From NCBI RefSeq assembly GCF_033118175.1, contig NW_026870889.1, positions 806,001 through 870,000 on the forward strand: a stretch of 64,000 nt of DNA, in the 5' to 3' direction. Source of the stretch: Dama dama (lineage: Eukaryota; Chordata; Mammalia; Artiodactyla; Cervidae). The notes under the pieces are model-generated. The model did no database searches. It was given only the letters and a program-made list of their open reading frames with translations, and had not been told where the DNA came from. The position numbers and the translations under genes are program-made. The stretch's first letter is position 1; every line of letters starts with the position of its first letter. Below are positions 23,362 through 37,200 of the stretch, in pieces.

Positions 23362-25614
23362 CAGGCACGCACAATGCTCCCAAGCCCGGGAGAAAAGCGC
23401 TTCGGGGTGGTGCTCTCTCCGGGCCCTTGCCCCTGAGCCTGGGGGACAGGCAGGGGGAACACAATCCCAGGCCAAGGCAGAACCACATGCACACGCCTGT
23501 TCCTGCCCCCTCCACCGGCAGAGACCTGGGGGGAGCCAGAGTCTGTCAGGCAGCTGCTGGGCTGGCCGCCTGTGTGGGAAGGGGCAGAACCGACCTAGGG
23601 GCAAGTTGGGCCTCTTGCTCTCCCTGCTGCCCTGAGGCTGCTGGGCCAAAGACGTCTTGGGCATCCAGCCCCTTACTGGTCCCTTCCCTCTGACGAGGCC
23701 CTCTGAGCTCCAGCACCTTGCAGTGTGGAGACAGCCCCTGCCAGCAACCTCCTCTCCAAGGAGGCCTCAACCGAGGCCTAGGCCCAGGGGAAAGGCACAA
23801 GCGGGGATGAGCCAGGGGAGGCGCCCGATCATGTCTGGACCCAGTCCCCGCAGCCTGCCCCTTGGTGGGGCAGTACCCCCGGAGGCCAGGAAGGTCTGGG
23901 CAAGGCTGGCCAGGGGCAGGGGCCCTGCTGGGTCCTGCCCCTGGCCTGTGGGGCCTCTGAGCACAACCGGCCCTCTCCCGCTGGAAGACTTCCCCGGCTG
24001 CCTCCAAAGGCGGGTTTGCCAACACTCCCGCCCGCTGTTCCCGCCAGGCACGCACAATGATCCTAAGCCCGGGAGAAAAGCGCTTCGGGGTGTTGCTCTC
24101 TCCGGGCCCTTGCCCCTGAGCCTGGGGGCCAGGCAGTGGGTCCACACTCCCAGACCAAGGCAGAACCACATGCACACGTCTGTTCCTGACCCCTGCACCG
24201 GCAGAGAGCTCGGGGGAGCCAGAGTCTGTCAGGCAGCTGCTGGGCTGGCCGCCTGTGTGGGAAGGAGCAGAGCCGACCTAGGGGCAAGTTGGGCCTCTTC
24301 CTCTCCCGGCTGCCCTGAGGCTGCTGGGCCAAAGTGGTCTTGGGCATCCAGCCCCTTGCTGGTCCCTTCCCTCTGACGAGGCCCTCTGAGCTCCAGCACC
24401 TTGCAGTGTGGAGACAACCCCTGCCAGCAACCTCCTCTCCAAGGAGGCCTCAACCGAGGCCTAGGCCCAGGGGAAAGGCACCAGCGGGGATGAGACTGGG
24501 GAGGCGCCCGGGCATGTCTGGACCCAGTCCCCGCAGCCTGCCCCTTGGTGGGGCTGTACCCCCGGAGGCAGGAAGATCTGGGCAAGGCTGGCCAGGGTCA
24601 GGGGCCCTGCTGGGTCCTGCCCCTGGCCTGTGGGGCCTCTGAGCACAACCGGCCCTCTCCCACTGGAAGACATCCCTGGCTGCTTCCAAAGGCCTGTTTG
24701 CAAGCACTCCCGCCCACTGTTCCCACCAAGCACGCACAATGCGCCCAAGCCCGGGAGAAAAGCGCTTCGGGGTGGTGCTCTCTCCGGGCCCTTGCCCCTC
24801 AGCCTGGGGCCCAGGCAGGGGGTCCACACACCCAGGCCAAGGCAGAACCACATGCACACGTCTTTTCCTGCCCCCTGCACCGGCAGAGAGCTCGGGGGAG
24901 CCAGAGTCTGTCAGGCAGCTGCTGGGCTGGCCGCCTGTGTGGGAAGGGGCAGAGCTGACCTAGGGGCAAGTTGGGCCTCTTGCTCTCCCTGCTGCCCTGA
25001 GGCTGCTGGGCCAAAGAGGTCTTGGGCATCCAGCCCCTTGCTGGTCCCTTCCCTCTGACGAGGCCCTCTGAGCTCCAGCACCTTGCAGTGTGGAGACAGC
25101 CCCTGCCAGCAACCTCCTCTCCAAGGAGGCCTCAACCGAGGCCTAGGCCCAGGGGAAAGGCACCAGCGGGGATGAGCCTGGGGAGGCGCCCGGGCATATC
25201 TGGACCCAGTTTCCACAGCCTGCCCCTTGGTGGTTCAGTACCCCCGGAGGCCAGGAAGGTCTGGGCAAGGCTGGCCAGGGGCAGGGGCCCTGCTGGGTCC
25301 TGCCCCTGGCCTGTGGGGCCTCTGAGCACAACCGGCCCTCTCCCGCTGGAAGACCTCCCCGGCTGCCTCCAAAGGCCGGTTTGCAAGCGCTCCCGCCCAC
25401 TGTTCCCAGCAGGCGCGCACAATGCTCCCAAGCCCGGGAGAAAAGCGCTTCGGGGTGGTGCTCTCACCGGGCCCTTGCCCCTGAGCCAGGGGGCAATGCA
25501 GGGGGAACACACTCCCAGGCCAAGGCAGAACGACATGCACACGTCTGTTCCTGCCCCCTGCACCGGCAGAGAGCTCAGGGGAGCCAGAGTCTGTCAGGCA
25601 GCTGCTGGGCTGGC
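23362..25614 (+). repeat. Dispersed duplication A, copy 2
   Basis: Counterpart of 10393-12645, with the same order of rare unit types: aacacaatccc tail, gcgcccgatcatg unit, gaggcaggaagatctg unit and catatctggacc unit. It continues into different neighbours on both sides, as expected from unequal exchange within one array. Confidence 0.7.
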
Positions 25615-28600
25615 CGCCTGTGTGGGAAGGGGCAGAGCCGACCTAGGGGCAAGTTGGGCCTCTTGCTCTCCCTGCTGCCCTGAGGCTGCTGGGCCAAAGA
25701 GGTCTTGGGCATTCAGCCCCTTGCTGGTCCCTTCCCTCTGACGAGGCCCTCTGAGCTCCAGCACCTTGCAGTGTGGAGTCAGCCCCTGCCAGCAACCTCC
25801 TCTCCAAGGAGGCCTCAACCGAGGCCTAGGCCCAGGGGAAAGGCACCAACGGGGATGAGACTCGGGAGGCGCCCGGGCATGTCTGGACCCAGTCCCCGCA
25901 GCCTGCCCCTTGGTGGCGCTGTACCCCCGGAGGCAGGAAGGTCTGGGCAAGGCTGGCCAGGGGCAGGGGCCCTGCTGGGTCCTGCCCCTGGCCTGTGGGG
26001 CCTCTGAGCACAACCGGCCCTCTCCCACTGGAAGACCTCCCCGGCTGCCTCCAAAGGCCGGTTTGCAAGCGCTCCCGCCCACTGTTCCCACCAAGCACGC
26101 ACAATGCTCCCAAGCCCGGGAGAAAAGGGCTTCGGGGTGGTGCTCTCTCCGTGCCCTGCCCCTGTGCCTGGTGGCCAGGCAGGGGTTCCACACTCCCAGG
26201 CCAAATCAGAACCACATGCACACGTCTGTTCCTGCCGCCTGCACCGGCAGAGAGCTCGGGGTAGCCAGAGTCTGTCAGGCAGCTGCTGGGCTGTCGGCCT
26301 GTGTGGGAAGGGGCAGAGCCGACCTAGGGGCAAGTTGGGCCTCTTACTCTCCCTGCTGCCCTGAGGCTGCTGGGCCAAAGAGGTCTTGGGCATCCAGGCC
26401 CTTGATCGTCCCTTCCCTCTGACGAGTCCCTCTGAGTTCCAGCACCTCGCAGTGTGGAGACAGCCCCTGCCAGCAACCTCCTCTCCCAGGAGGCCTCAAC
26501 CGAGGCCTAGGCCCAGGGGAAAGGCACCAGCGGGGATGAGCCTGGGGAGGCGCCCGGGCATATCTTGACCCAGTTTCCACAGCCTGCCCCTTGGTGGTTC
26601 AGTACCCCCGGAGGCCAGGAAGGTCTGGGCAAGGCTGGCCAGGGGCAGGGGCCCTGCTGGGTCCTGCCCCTGGCCTGTGGGGCCTCTGAGCACAACCGGC
26701 CCTCTCCCGCTGGAAGACCTCCCCGGCTGCCTCCAAAGGCCGGTTTGCAAGCGCTCCCGCCCACTGTTCCCAGCAGGCGCGCACAATGCTCCCAAGCCCG
26801 GGAGAAAAGCGCTTCGGGGTGGTGCTCTCACCGGGCCCTTGCCCCTGAGCCAGGGGGCAATGCAGGGGGAACACACTCCCAGGCCAAGGCAGAACGACAT
26901 GCACACGTCTGTTCCTGCCCCCTGCACCGGCAGAGAGCTCAGGGGAGCCAGAGTCTGTCAGGCAGCTGCTGGGCTGGCCGCCTGTGTGGGAAGGGGCAGA
27001 GCCGACCTAGGGGCAAGTTGGGCCTCTTGCTCTCCCTGCTGCCATGAGGCTGCTGGGCCAAAGAGGTCTTGGGCATCCAGCCCCTTGCTGGTCCCGTCCC
27101 TCTGACGAGGCCCTCTGAGCTCCAGCACCTTGCAGTGTGGAGACAGCCCCTGCCAGCAACCTCCTCTCCAAGGAGGCCTCAACCGAGGCCTAGGCCCAGG
27201 GGAAAGGCACCAGCGGGGATGAGCCTGGGGAGGCGCCCGGGCATGTCTGGACCCAGTCCCCGCAGCCTGCCCCTTGGTGGGGCAGTACCCCCGGAGGCCA
27301 GGAAGGTCTGGGCAAGGCTGGCCAGGGGCAGGGGCCCTGCTGGGTCCTGCCCCTGGCCTGTGGGGCCTCTGAGCACAACCGGCCCTCTCCCGCTGGAAGA
27401 CTTCCCCGGCTGCCTCCAAAGGCCGGTTTGCCAACACTCTCGCCCGCTGTTCCCGCCAGGCACGCACAATGCTCCCAAGCCCGGGAGAAAAGCGCTTCGG
27501 GGTGTTGCTCTCTCCGGGCCCTTGCCCCTGAGCCTGGGGGCCAGGCAGTGGGTCCACACTCCCAGACCAAGGCAGAACCACATGCACACGTCTGTTCCTG
27601 ACCCCTGCACCGGCAGAGAGCTCGGGGGAGCCAGAGTCTGTCAGGCAGCTGCTGGCCTGGCCGCCTGTGTGGGAAGGAGCAGAGCCGACCTAGGGGCAAG
27701 TTGGGCCTCTTGCTCTCCCTGCTGCCCTGAGGCTGCTGGGCCAAAGAGGTCTTGGGCATCCAGGCCCTTGCTGGTCCCTTCCCTCTGACGAGTCCCTCTG
27801 AGTTCCAGCACCTCGCAGTGTGGAGACAGCCCCTGCCAGCAACCTTCTCTCCAAGGAGGCCTCAACCGAGGCCTAGGCCCAGGGGAAAGGCACCAGCGGG
27901 GATGAGCCTGGGGAGGCGCCCGGGCATATCTGGACCCAGTTTCCACAGCCTGCCCCTTGGTGGTTCAGTACCCCCATAGGCCAGGAAGGTCTGGGCAAGG
28001 CTGGCCAGGGGCAGGGGCCCTGCTGGGTCCTGCCCCTGGCCTGTGGGGCCTCTGAGCACAACCGGCCCTCTCCCGCTGGAAGACCTCCCCGGCTGCCTCC
28101 AAAGGCCGGTTTGCAAGCGCTCCCGCCCACTGTTCCCAGCAGGCTCGCACAATGCTCCCAAGCCCGGGAGAAAAGCGCTTCGGGGTGGTGCTCTCACCGG
28201 GCCCTTGCCCCTGAGCCAGGGGGCAATGCAGGGGGAACACACTCCCAGGCCAAGGCAGAACGACATGCACACGTCTGTTCCTGCCCCCTGCACCGGCAGA
28301 GAGCTCAGGGGAGCCAGAGTCTGTCAGGCAGCTGCTGGGCTGGCCGCCTGTGTGGGAAGGGGCAGAGCCGACCTAGGGGCAAGTTGGGCCTCTTGCTCTC
28401 CCTGCTGCCCTGAGGCTGCTGGGCCAAAGAGGTCTTGGGCATCCAGCCCCTTGCTGGTCCCTTCCCTCTGACGAGGCCCTCTGAGCTCCAGCACCTTGCA
28501 GTGTGGAGACAGCCCCTGCCAGCAACCTCCTCTCCAAGGAGGCCTCAACCGAGGCCTAGGCCCAGGGGAAAGGCACCAACGGGGATGAGACTGGGGAGGC

Positions 28601-29234
28601 GCCCGGGCATGTCTGGACCCAGTCCCCACAGCCTGCCCCTTGGTGGCGCTGTACCCCCGGAGGCAGGAAGGTCTGGGCAAGGCTGGCCAGGGGCAGGGGC
28701 CCTGCTGGGTCCTGCCCCTGGCCTGTGGGGCCTCTGAGCACAACCGGCCCTCTCCCACTGGAAGACATCCCTGGCTGCTTCCAAAGGCCTGTTTGCAAGC
28801 ACTCTCGCCCACTGTTCCCACCAAGCACGCACAATGCTCCTAAGCCCGGGAGAAAAGCGCTTCGGGGTGGTGCTCTCTCCGGGCCCTTGCCCCTGAGCCT
28901 GGGGCCCAGGCAGGGGGTCCACACACCCAGGCCAAGGCAGAACCACATGCACACGTCTGTTCCTGCCCCCTGCACCGGCAGAGAGCTGGGGGGAGCCAGA
29001 GTCTCTCAGGCAGCTGCTGGGCTGGCCGCCTGTGTGGGAAGGGGCAGAGCCGACCTAGGGGCAAGTTGGGCCTCTTGCTCTCCCTTCTGCCCTGAGGCTG
29101 CTGGGCCAAAGAGGTCTTGGGCATCCAGCCCTTTGCTGGTCCCTTCCCTCTGACGAGGCCCTCTGAGCTCCAGCACCTTGCAGTGTGGAGACAGCCCCTG
29201 CCAGCAACCTCCTCTCCAAAGAAGCCTCAACCGA

Positions 29235-31932
29235 GGCCTACGCCCAGGGGAAAGGCACCAGCGGGGATGATCCTGGGGAGGCACACGGACATGTCTGGAC
29301 CCAGGCCCCGCAGCCTGCCCCTTGGTGGGGCAGTACCCCCGGAGGCCAGGAAGGTCTGGGCAAGGCTGGCCAGGGGCAGGGGCCCTGCTGGGTCCTGCCC
29401 CTGGCCTGTGGGGCCTCTGAGCACAACCGGCCCTCTCCCACTGGAGGAGCTCCCCGGCTGCCTCCAAAGGCCGGTTTGCAAACACTCCCGCCCTCTGTTC
29501 ACGCCAGGCACGCACAATGCTCCCAAGCCCGGGAGAAAAGTGCTTCGGGGTGGTGCTCTCTCCGGGCCATTGCCCCTGAGCCTGGGGGACAGGCAGGGGG
29601 AACACAATCCCAGGCCAAGGCAGAACCACATGCACACGTCTGTTCCTGCCCCGAGCACCGGCAGAGAGCTCGGGGGAGCCAGAGTCTGTCAGGCAGCTGC
29701 TGGGCTGGCCGCCTGTGTGGGAAGGGGCAGAGCCGACCTAGGGGCAAGTTGGGCCTCTTGCTCTCCCTGCTGCCCTGAGGCTGCTGGGCCAAAGAGGTCT
29801 TGGGCATCCAGCCCCTTGCTGGTCCCTTCCCGCTGACGAGGCCCTCTGAGCTCCAGCACCTTGCAGTGTGGAGACAGCCCCTGCCAGCAACCTCCTCTCC
29901 AAGGAGGCCTCAACCGAGGCCTAGGCCCAGGGGAAAGGCACCAGCGGGGATGAGCCTGGGGAGGCGCCCGGCCATGTCTGGACCCAGTCCCCGCAGCCTG
30001 CCCCTTGGTGGGGCTGTACCCCCGGAGGCCAGGAAGGTCTGGGCAAGGCTGCGAGGGGCAGGAACACTGCTGGGTCCTGCCCCTGGCCTGTGGGGCCTCT
30101 GAGCACAACCGGCACTCTCCCGCTGGAAGACCTCCACGTCTGCCTCCAAAGGCCGGTTTGCAAGCACTCCCGCCCGCTGGTCACGCCAGGCTCGCACAAT
30201 GCTCCCAAGCCCGGGAGAAAAGCGCTTCGGGGTGGTGCTCTCTCCGGGCCCTTGCCCCTGAGCCTGGGGGACAGGCAGGGGGAACACACTCCCAGGCCAA
30301 GGCGGAACCACATGCCCACGTCTGTTCCTGTCCCCTGCACTGCCAGAGAGCTTGGGGAGCCAGAGTCTGTCAGGCAGCTGCTGGGTTGGCCGCCTGTGTG
30401 GGAAGGGGCAGAGCCGCCCTAGGGGCAAGTTGGGCCTCTTGCTCTCCCTGCTGCCCTGAGGCTGCTGGGCCAAAGATGTCTTCGGCATCCAGCCCCTTAC
30501 TGGTCCCTTCCCTCTGACGAGGCCCTCTGAGCTCCAGCACCTTGCAGTGTGGAGATGGCCTCTGCCAGCAACCTCCTCTCCAAGGAGGCCTCAACCGAGG
30601 CCTAGGCCCAGGGGAAAGGCACCAGCGGGGATGAGCCAGGGGAGGCGCCCGAGCATGTCTGGACCCAGTCCCCGCAGCCTGCCCCTTGGTGGGGCAGTAC
30701 CCCCGGAGGCCAGGAAGGTCTGGTAAAGGCTGGCCAGGGGTACGGGCCCTTCTGGGTCCTGCCCCTGGCCTGTGGGGCCTCTGAGCACAACCGGCCCTCT
30801 CCCACTGGAAGACCTCCCCGGCTACCTCCAAAGGCCGGTTTGCCAACACTCGCGCCCGCTGTTCCCGCCAGGCACGCACAATGCTCCCAAGCCCGGGAGA
30901 AAAGCGCTTCGGGGTGTTGCTCTCTCCGGGCCCTTGCCCCTGAGCCTGGGGGCCAGGCAGTGGGTCCACACTCCAAGACCAAGGCAGAACCAATGCACAC
31001 GGCTGTTCCTGGCCCCTGCACCGGCAGAGAGCTCGGGGGAGCCAGAGTCTGTCAGGCAGCTGCTGGGCTGGCCGCCTGTGTGGGAAGGGGCAGAGCCGAC
31101 CTAGGGGCAAGTTGGGCCTCTTCCTCTCCCTGCTGCCCTGAGGCTGCTGGGCCAAAGATGTCTTGGGCATCCAGCCCCTTGATGCTCCCTTCCCGCTGAC
31201 GAGGCCCTCTGAGCTCCAGCACCTTGCAGTGTGGAGACAGCCCCTGCCAGCAACCTCCTCTCCAAGGAGGCCTCAACCAAGGCCTAGGCCCAGGGGAAAG
31301 GCACCAGCGGGGATGAGACTGGGGAGGTACCCGGGCCTGTCTGGACCCAGTCCCCGCAGCCTGCCCCTTGGTGGGGCAGTATCCCCGGAGGCCAGGAAGG
31401 TCTGAGCAAGGCTGGCCAGGGGCAGGGGCCCTGCTGGGTCCTGCCCCTGTCCTGTGGGGCCTCTGAGCACAACCGGCCGTCTCCCGCTGGAAGACCTCCC
31501 CGGCTGCCTCCAAAGGCCGGTTTGCAAGCACTCCCGCCCGCTGTTCCCGCCAGGCACGCACAATGCTCCCAAGCCCGGGAGAAAAGCGCTTCGGGGTGGT
31601 GCTCTCTCGGGGCCCTTGCCCCTGAGCCTGGGGGCAAGGCAGGGGTTCCACACTCCCAGGCCAAGTCAGAACCACATGCACACGTCTGTTGCTGCCCCCT
31701 GCACCGGCAGAGAACTCGGGGGAGCCAGAGTCTGCCAGGCAGCTGCTGGGCTGTCTGCCTGTGTGGGAAGCGGCAGAGCCGACCTAGGGGCAAGTTGGGC
31801 CTCTTGCTCTCCCTGCTGCCCTGAGGCTGCTGGGTCAAAGAGGTCTTGGGCATCCAGCGCTTTGCTGGTCCCTTCCCTCTGACGAGGCCCTCTGAGTTCC
31901 AGCACCTTGCAGTGTGGAGACAGCCCCTGCCA
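29235..31932 (+). repeat. Dispersed duplication C, copy 2
   Basis: Counterpart of 20362-23060 with the same ordered rare variants. It differs by small changes such as ctggtaaaggctgg near 30722, and a one-base loss at cttggggagcc near 30350 where copy 1 has cttgggggagcc. Confidence 0.75.
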
Positions 31933-34289
31933 GCAACCTACTCTCCAAGGAGGCCTCAACCGAGGCCTAGGCCCAGGGGAAAGGCACCAGCGGGGATGAG
32001 CCTGGGGATGCGCCCGGGCATGTCTGGACCCAGTCCCGGCAGTCTGCCCCTTGGTGGGCAGTACCCCCGGAGGCAGGAAGGTCTGGGCAAGGCTGCCAGG
32101 GGCAGGGACACTGCTGGGTCCTGCCCCTGGCCTGTGGGGCCTCTGAGCACAACCGGCACTCTCTCGCTGGAAGACCTCCCCGGCTGCCTCCAAAGGCCGG
32201 TTTGCAAGCACTCCCACCCGCTGTTCCCGCCAGGCACGCACAATGCTCCCAAGCCCGGGAGAAAAGCGCTTCGGGGTGGTGCTCTCTCCCGGCCCTTGCC
32301 CCTGAGCCTGGGGGCCAGGCATGGGGTCCACACTCCCAGGCCAAGGCAGAACCACATGAACACGTCTGTTCCTGCCCCTTGCACCAGCAGAGAGCTCGGG
32401 GGAGCCAGAGTCTGTCAGGCAGCTGCTGGGCTGGCCGCTTGTGTGGGAAGGGGAAGAGCCGACCTAGGGGCAAGTTGGGCCTCTTGCTCTCCCTGCTGCC
32501 CTGATGCTGCTGGGCCAAAGAAGTCTTGGGCATCCAGCCCCTTGCTGGTCCCTTCCCGCTGACGAGGCCCTCTGAGCTCCAGCACCTTGCAGTGTGGAGA
32601 CAGCCCCTGCCAGCAACCTCCTCTCCAAGGAGGTTTCAACCGAGTCCTAGGCCCAGGGGAAAGGCACCAGCGGGGATGAGCCTGGGGAGGCGCCCGGGCA
32701 TGTCTGGACCCAGTCCCCGCAGCCTGCCCCTTGGTGGGGCAGTACCCCCGGAGGCCAGGAAGGTCTGGGCAAGGCTGGCCAGGGCCAGGGGCCCTGCTGG
32801 GTCCTGCCCCTGGCCTGTGGGGCCTCTGAGCACAACCGGCCCTCTCCCACTGGAAGACCTCCCCGGCTGCCTCCAAAGGCCGGTTTGCAAACACTCCCGC
32901 CCTCTGTTCACGCCAGGCACGCACAATGCTCCCAAGCCCGGGAAAAAAGCGGTTCGGGGTGGTGCTCTCTCCGGGCCCTTGCCCCTGAGCCTGGGGGACA
33001 GGCAGGGGGAACACAATCCCAGGCCAAGGCAGAACCACATGCACACGTCTGTTCCTGCCCCAAGCACCGGCAGAGAGCTCGGGGGAGCCAGAGTCTGTCA
33101 GGCAGCTGCTGGGCTGGCCGCCTGTGTGGGAAGGGGCAGAGCCGACCTAGGGGCAAGTTGGGCCTCTTGCTCTCCCTGCTGCCCTGAGGCTGCTGGGCCA
33201 AAGAGGTCTTGGGCATCCAGCCCCTTGCTGGTCCCTTCCCTCTGACGAGGCCCTCTGAGTTCCAGCACGTCGCAGTGTGGAGACAGCCCCTGCCAGCAAC
33301 CTCCTCTCCAAGGAGGCCTCAACCGAGGCCTAGGACCAGGGGAAAGGCACCAGCGGGGATGAGACTGGGGAGGCGCCCGGGCATGTCTGGACACAGACCC
33401 CGCAGCCTGCCCCTTGGTGGGGCAGTACCCCCGGAGGACAGGAAGGTCTGGGCAAGGCTGGCCAGGGGCAGGGGCCCTGCTGGGTCCTGCCCCTGGCCTG
33501 TGGGGCCTCTGAGCACAACCGGCCCTCTCCCGCTGGAAGACCTCCCCGGCTGCCTCCAAAGGCCGGTTTGCAAGCACTCCCGCCCGCTGTTCCCGCCAGG
33601 CACGCACAATGCTCCCAAGCCCGGGAGAAAAGCGCTTCGGGGTGGTGCTCTCTCCGGGCCCTTGCCCCTGAGCCTGGTGGCCAGGCAGCGGTTCCACACT
33701 CCCAGGCCAAATCAGAACCACATGCACACGTCTGTTCCTGCCACCTGCACCGGCAGAGAGCTCGGGGTAGCCAGAGTCTGTCAGGCAGCTGCTGGGCTGG
33801 CGGCCTGTGTGGGAAGGGGCAGAGCCGACCTAGGGGCAAGTTGGGCCTCTTGCTCTCCCTGCTGCCCTGAGGCTGCTGGGCCAAAGAGGTCTTGGGCATC
33901 CAGCCGCTTGCTGGTCCCTTCCCTCTGACGAGTCCCTCTGAGTTCCAGCACGTCGCAGTGTGGAGACAGCCCCTGCCAGCAACCTCCTCTCCAAGGAGGC
34001 CTCAACCGAGGCCTAGGCCCAGTGGAAAGGCACCAGCGGGGAAGAGCCTGGGGAGGCGCCCGGGCATATCTGGACCCAGTTTCGACAGCCTGCCCCTTGG
34101 TGGTTCAGTACCCCCGGAGGCCAGGAAGGTCTGTGCAAGGCTGGCCTGGGGCAGGGGCCCTGCTGGGTCCTGCCCCTGGCCTGTGGGGCCTCTGAGCACA
34201 ACCGTCCCTCTCCCGCTGGAAGACCTCCCCGGCTGCCTCCAAAGGCCGGTTTGCAAGCGCTCCCGCCCACTGTTCCCAGTATGCGCGCA

Positions 34290-37200
34290 CAATGCTCCCA
34301 AGCCCGGGAGAAAAGCGCTTCGGGGTGGTGCTCTCACCGGGCCCTTGCCCCTGAGCCTGGGGGCAATGCAGGGGGAACACACTCCCAGGCGAAGGCAGAA
34401 CCACATGCAAACGTCTGTTCCTGCCCCTGCACCGGCAGAGAGCTCAGGGGAGCAAGAGTCTGTCAGGCAGCTGCTGGGCTGGCCGCCTGTGTGGGAAGGG
34501 GCAGAGCCGACCTAGGGGCAAGTTGGGCCTCTTCCTCTCCCTGCTGCCCTGAGGCTGCTGGGCCAAAGAGGTTTTGGGCATCCAGCCCCTTGCTGGTCCC
34601 TTCCCTCTGACGAGGCCCTCTGAGCTCCAGCACCTTGCAGTGTGGAGACAGCCCCTGCCAGCAACCTCCTCTCCAAGGAGGCCTTTACCGAGGCCTAGGC
34701 CCAGGGGAAAGGCACCAGCGGGGATGAGACTGGGGAGGCGCCCGGGCCTGTCTGGACCCAGTCCGCGCAGCCTGCCCCTTGGTGGGGCAGTATCCCCGGA
34801 GGCCAGGAAGGTCTGAGCAAGGCTGGCCAGGGGCAGGGGCCCTGCTGGGTCCTGCCCCTGTCCTGTGGGGCCTCTGAGCACAACCGGCACTCTCCCGCTG
34901 GAAGACCTCCCCGGCTGCCTCCAAAGGCCGGTTTGCAAGCACTCCCGCCCGCTGTTCCCGCCAGGCACGCACAATGCTCCCAAGCCCGGGAGAAAACCGC
35001 TTCGGGGTGGTGCTCTCTCGGGGCCCTTGCCCCTGAGCCTGGGGGCCAGGCAGGGGTTCCACACTCCCAGGCCAAGTCAGAACCACATGCACACGTCTGT
35101 TGCTGCCCCCTGCACCGGCAGAGAGCTCAGGGGAGCCAGAGTCTGCCAGGCAGCTGCTGGGCTGTCTGCCTGTGTGGGAAGGGGCAGAGCTGACCTAGGG
35201 GCAAGTTGGGCCTCTTGCTCTCCCTGCTGCCCTGAGGCTGCTGGGTCAAAGAGGTCTTGGGCATCCAGCCCTTTGCTGGTCCCTTCCCTCTGACGAGGCC
35301 CTCTGAGTTCCAGCACCTCGCAGTGTGGAGACAACCCCTGCCAGCAACCTCCTCTCCAAGGAGGCCTCAACCGAGGCCTAGGCCCAGGGGAAAGGCACCA
35401 GCGGGGATGAGACTGGCGATGCGCCCGGGCATGTCTGGACCCAGTCCCGGCAGTCTGCCCCTTGGTGGCGCAGTACCCCCGGAGGCAGGAATGTCTGGGC
35501 AAGGCTGCCAGGGGCAGGGACACTGCTGGGTCCTGCCCCTGGCCTGTGGGGCCTCTGAGCACAACCGGCCCTCTCCCGCTGGAAGACCTCCCCGGCTGCC
35601 TCCAAAGGCCGGTTTGCAAGCACTCCCGCCCACTGTTCCCGCCAGGCGCGCACAATGCTCCAAAGCCCGGGAGAAAAGCGCTTCGGGGTGGTGCTCTCTC
35701 TGGGCCCTTGCCCCTGAGCCTGGGGGACAGGCAGGGGGAACACAATCCCAGTCCAAGGCAGAACCACATGCACACGTCTGTACCTGCCCCGAGCACCGGC
35801 AGAGAGCTCGGGGGAGCCAGAGTCTGTCAGGCAGCTGCTGGGCTGGCCGCCTGTGTGGGAAGGGGCAGAGCGGACCTAGGGGCAAGTTGGGCCTCTTGCT
35901 CTCCCTGCTGCCCTGAGGCTGCTGGGCCAAAGAGGTCTTGGGCATCCAGCCCCTTGCTGGTCCCTTCCCTCTGACGAGGCCCTCTGAGCTCCAGGACCTT
36001 GCAGTGTGGAGACAGCCCCTGCCAGCAACCTCCTCTCCAAGGAGGCCTTAACCGAGGCCTAGGCCCAGGGGAAAGGCACCAGCGGGGATGAGACTGGGGA
36101 GGCGCGCGGGCATGTCTGGACACAGTCCCCGCAGCCTGCCCCTTGGTCGAGCAGTACCCCCGGAGGCCAGGAAGGTCTGGGCAAGGCTGGCCAGGGGCAG
36201 GGGCCCTGCTGGGTCCTGCCCCTGTCTTGTGGGGCCTCTGAGCACAACCGGACCTCTCCCGCTGGAAGACCTCCCTGGCTGCCTCCAAAGGCCGGTTTGC
36301 AAGCACTCCCGCCCGCTGTTCCAGCCAGGCACGCACAATGCTCCCAAGCCCGGGAGAAAAGCGCTTCGGGGTGGTGCTCTCTCCGGGCCCTTGCCCCTGA
36401 GCCTGGTGGCCAGGCAGCGGTTCCACACTCCCAGGTCAAATCAGAACCGCATGCACACGTCTGTTCCTGCCGCCTGCACAGGCAGAGAGTTCGGGGTAGC
36501 CAGAGTCTGCCAGGCAGCTGCTGGGCTGGCGGCCTGTGTGGGAAGGGGCAGAGCCGACCTAGGGGGAAGTTGGGCCTCTTGCTCTCCCTGCTGCCCTGAG
36601 GCTGCTGGGCCAAAGAGGTCTTGGGCATCCAGCCCCTTACTGGTCCCTTCCCTCTGACGAGGCCCTCTGAGCTCCAGCACCTTGCAGTGTGGAGCCAGCA
36701 CCTGCCAGCAATCTCCTCTCCAAGGAGGCCTCAACCGAGGCCTACGCCCAGGGGAAAGGCACCAGCGGGGATTAGCCAGGGGAGGCGCCCGGGCATGTCT
36801 GGACCCTGTCCCCGCAGCCTGCCCCTTGGTGGGGCAGTACCCCCGAAGGCCAGGAAGGTCTGGGCAAGGCTGGCCAGGGGCAGGGGCCCTGCTGGGTCCT
36901 GCCCCTGGCCTGTGGGGCCTCTGAGCACAACCGGCCCTCTCCCGCTGGAAGACCTCCCGGGCTGCCTCAAAAGGCCGGTTTGCAAGCACTCCCGCCCACT
37001 GTTCCCGCCAGGCGCGCACAATGCCTCAAAGCCCGGGAGAAAAGCGCTTCGGGGTGGTGCTCTCTCCGGGCCCTTGCCCCTGAGCCTGGGGGCCAGGCAG
37101 GGGATCCACACTCCCAGGTCAAGGCAGAGCCACATGCACACGTCTGTTCCAGCCACCTCCACCGGCAGAGAGCTCGGGGGAGCCAGAGTCTGTCAGGCAG

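Larger units (their letters stand above)
9778..34289 (+). repeat. Main 683-bp array, irregular part (about 36 units)
   Basis: Continuous head-to-tail 683-bp units without interruption. Starts (at ttgggcatcc or equivalent) lie near 10005, 10688, 11371, 12053, 12735, 13417, 14099, 14781, 15464, 16147, 16830, 17512, 18195, 18878, 19561, 20244, 20927, 21609, 22291, 22974, 23657, 24340, 25022, 25705, 26386, 27069, 27752, 28435, 29117, 29800, 30481, 31163, 31846, 32526, 33209 and 33892. Single-base indels make some spacings 680-682. Several unit types alternate, for example catatctggacccagtttccaca, gcacacggacatg, and gcccgatcatg / gcccgagcatg. There is no simple higher-order period, only partial duplications at several offsets. 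Confidence 0.95.
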
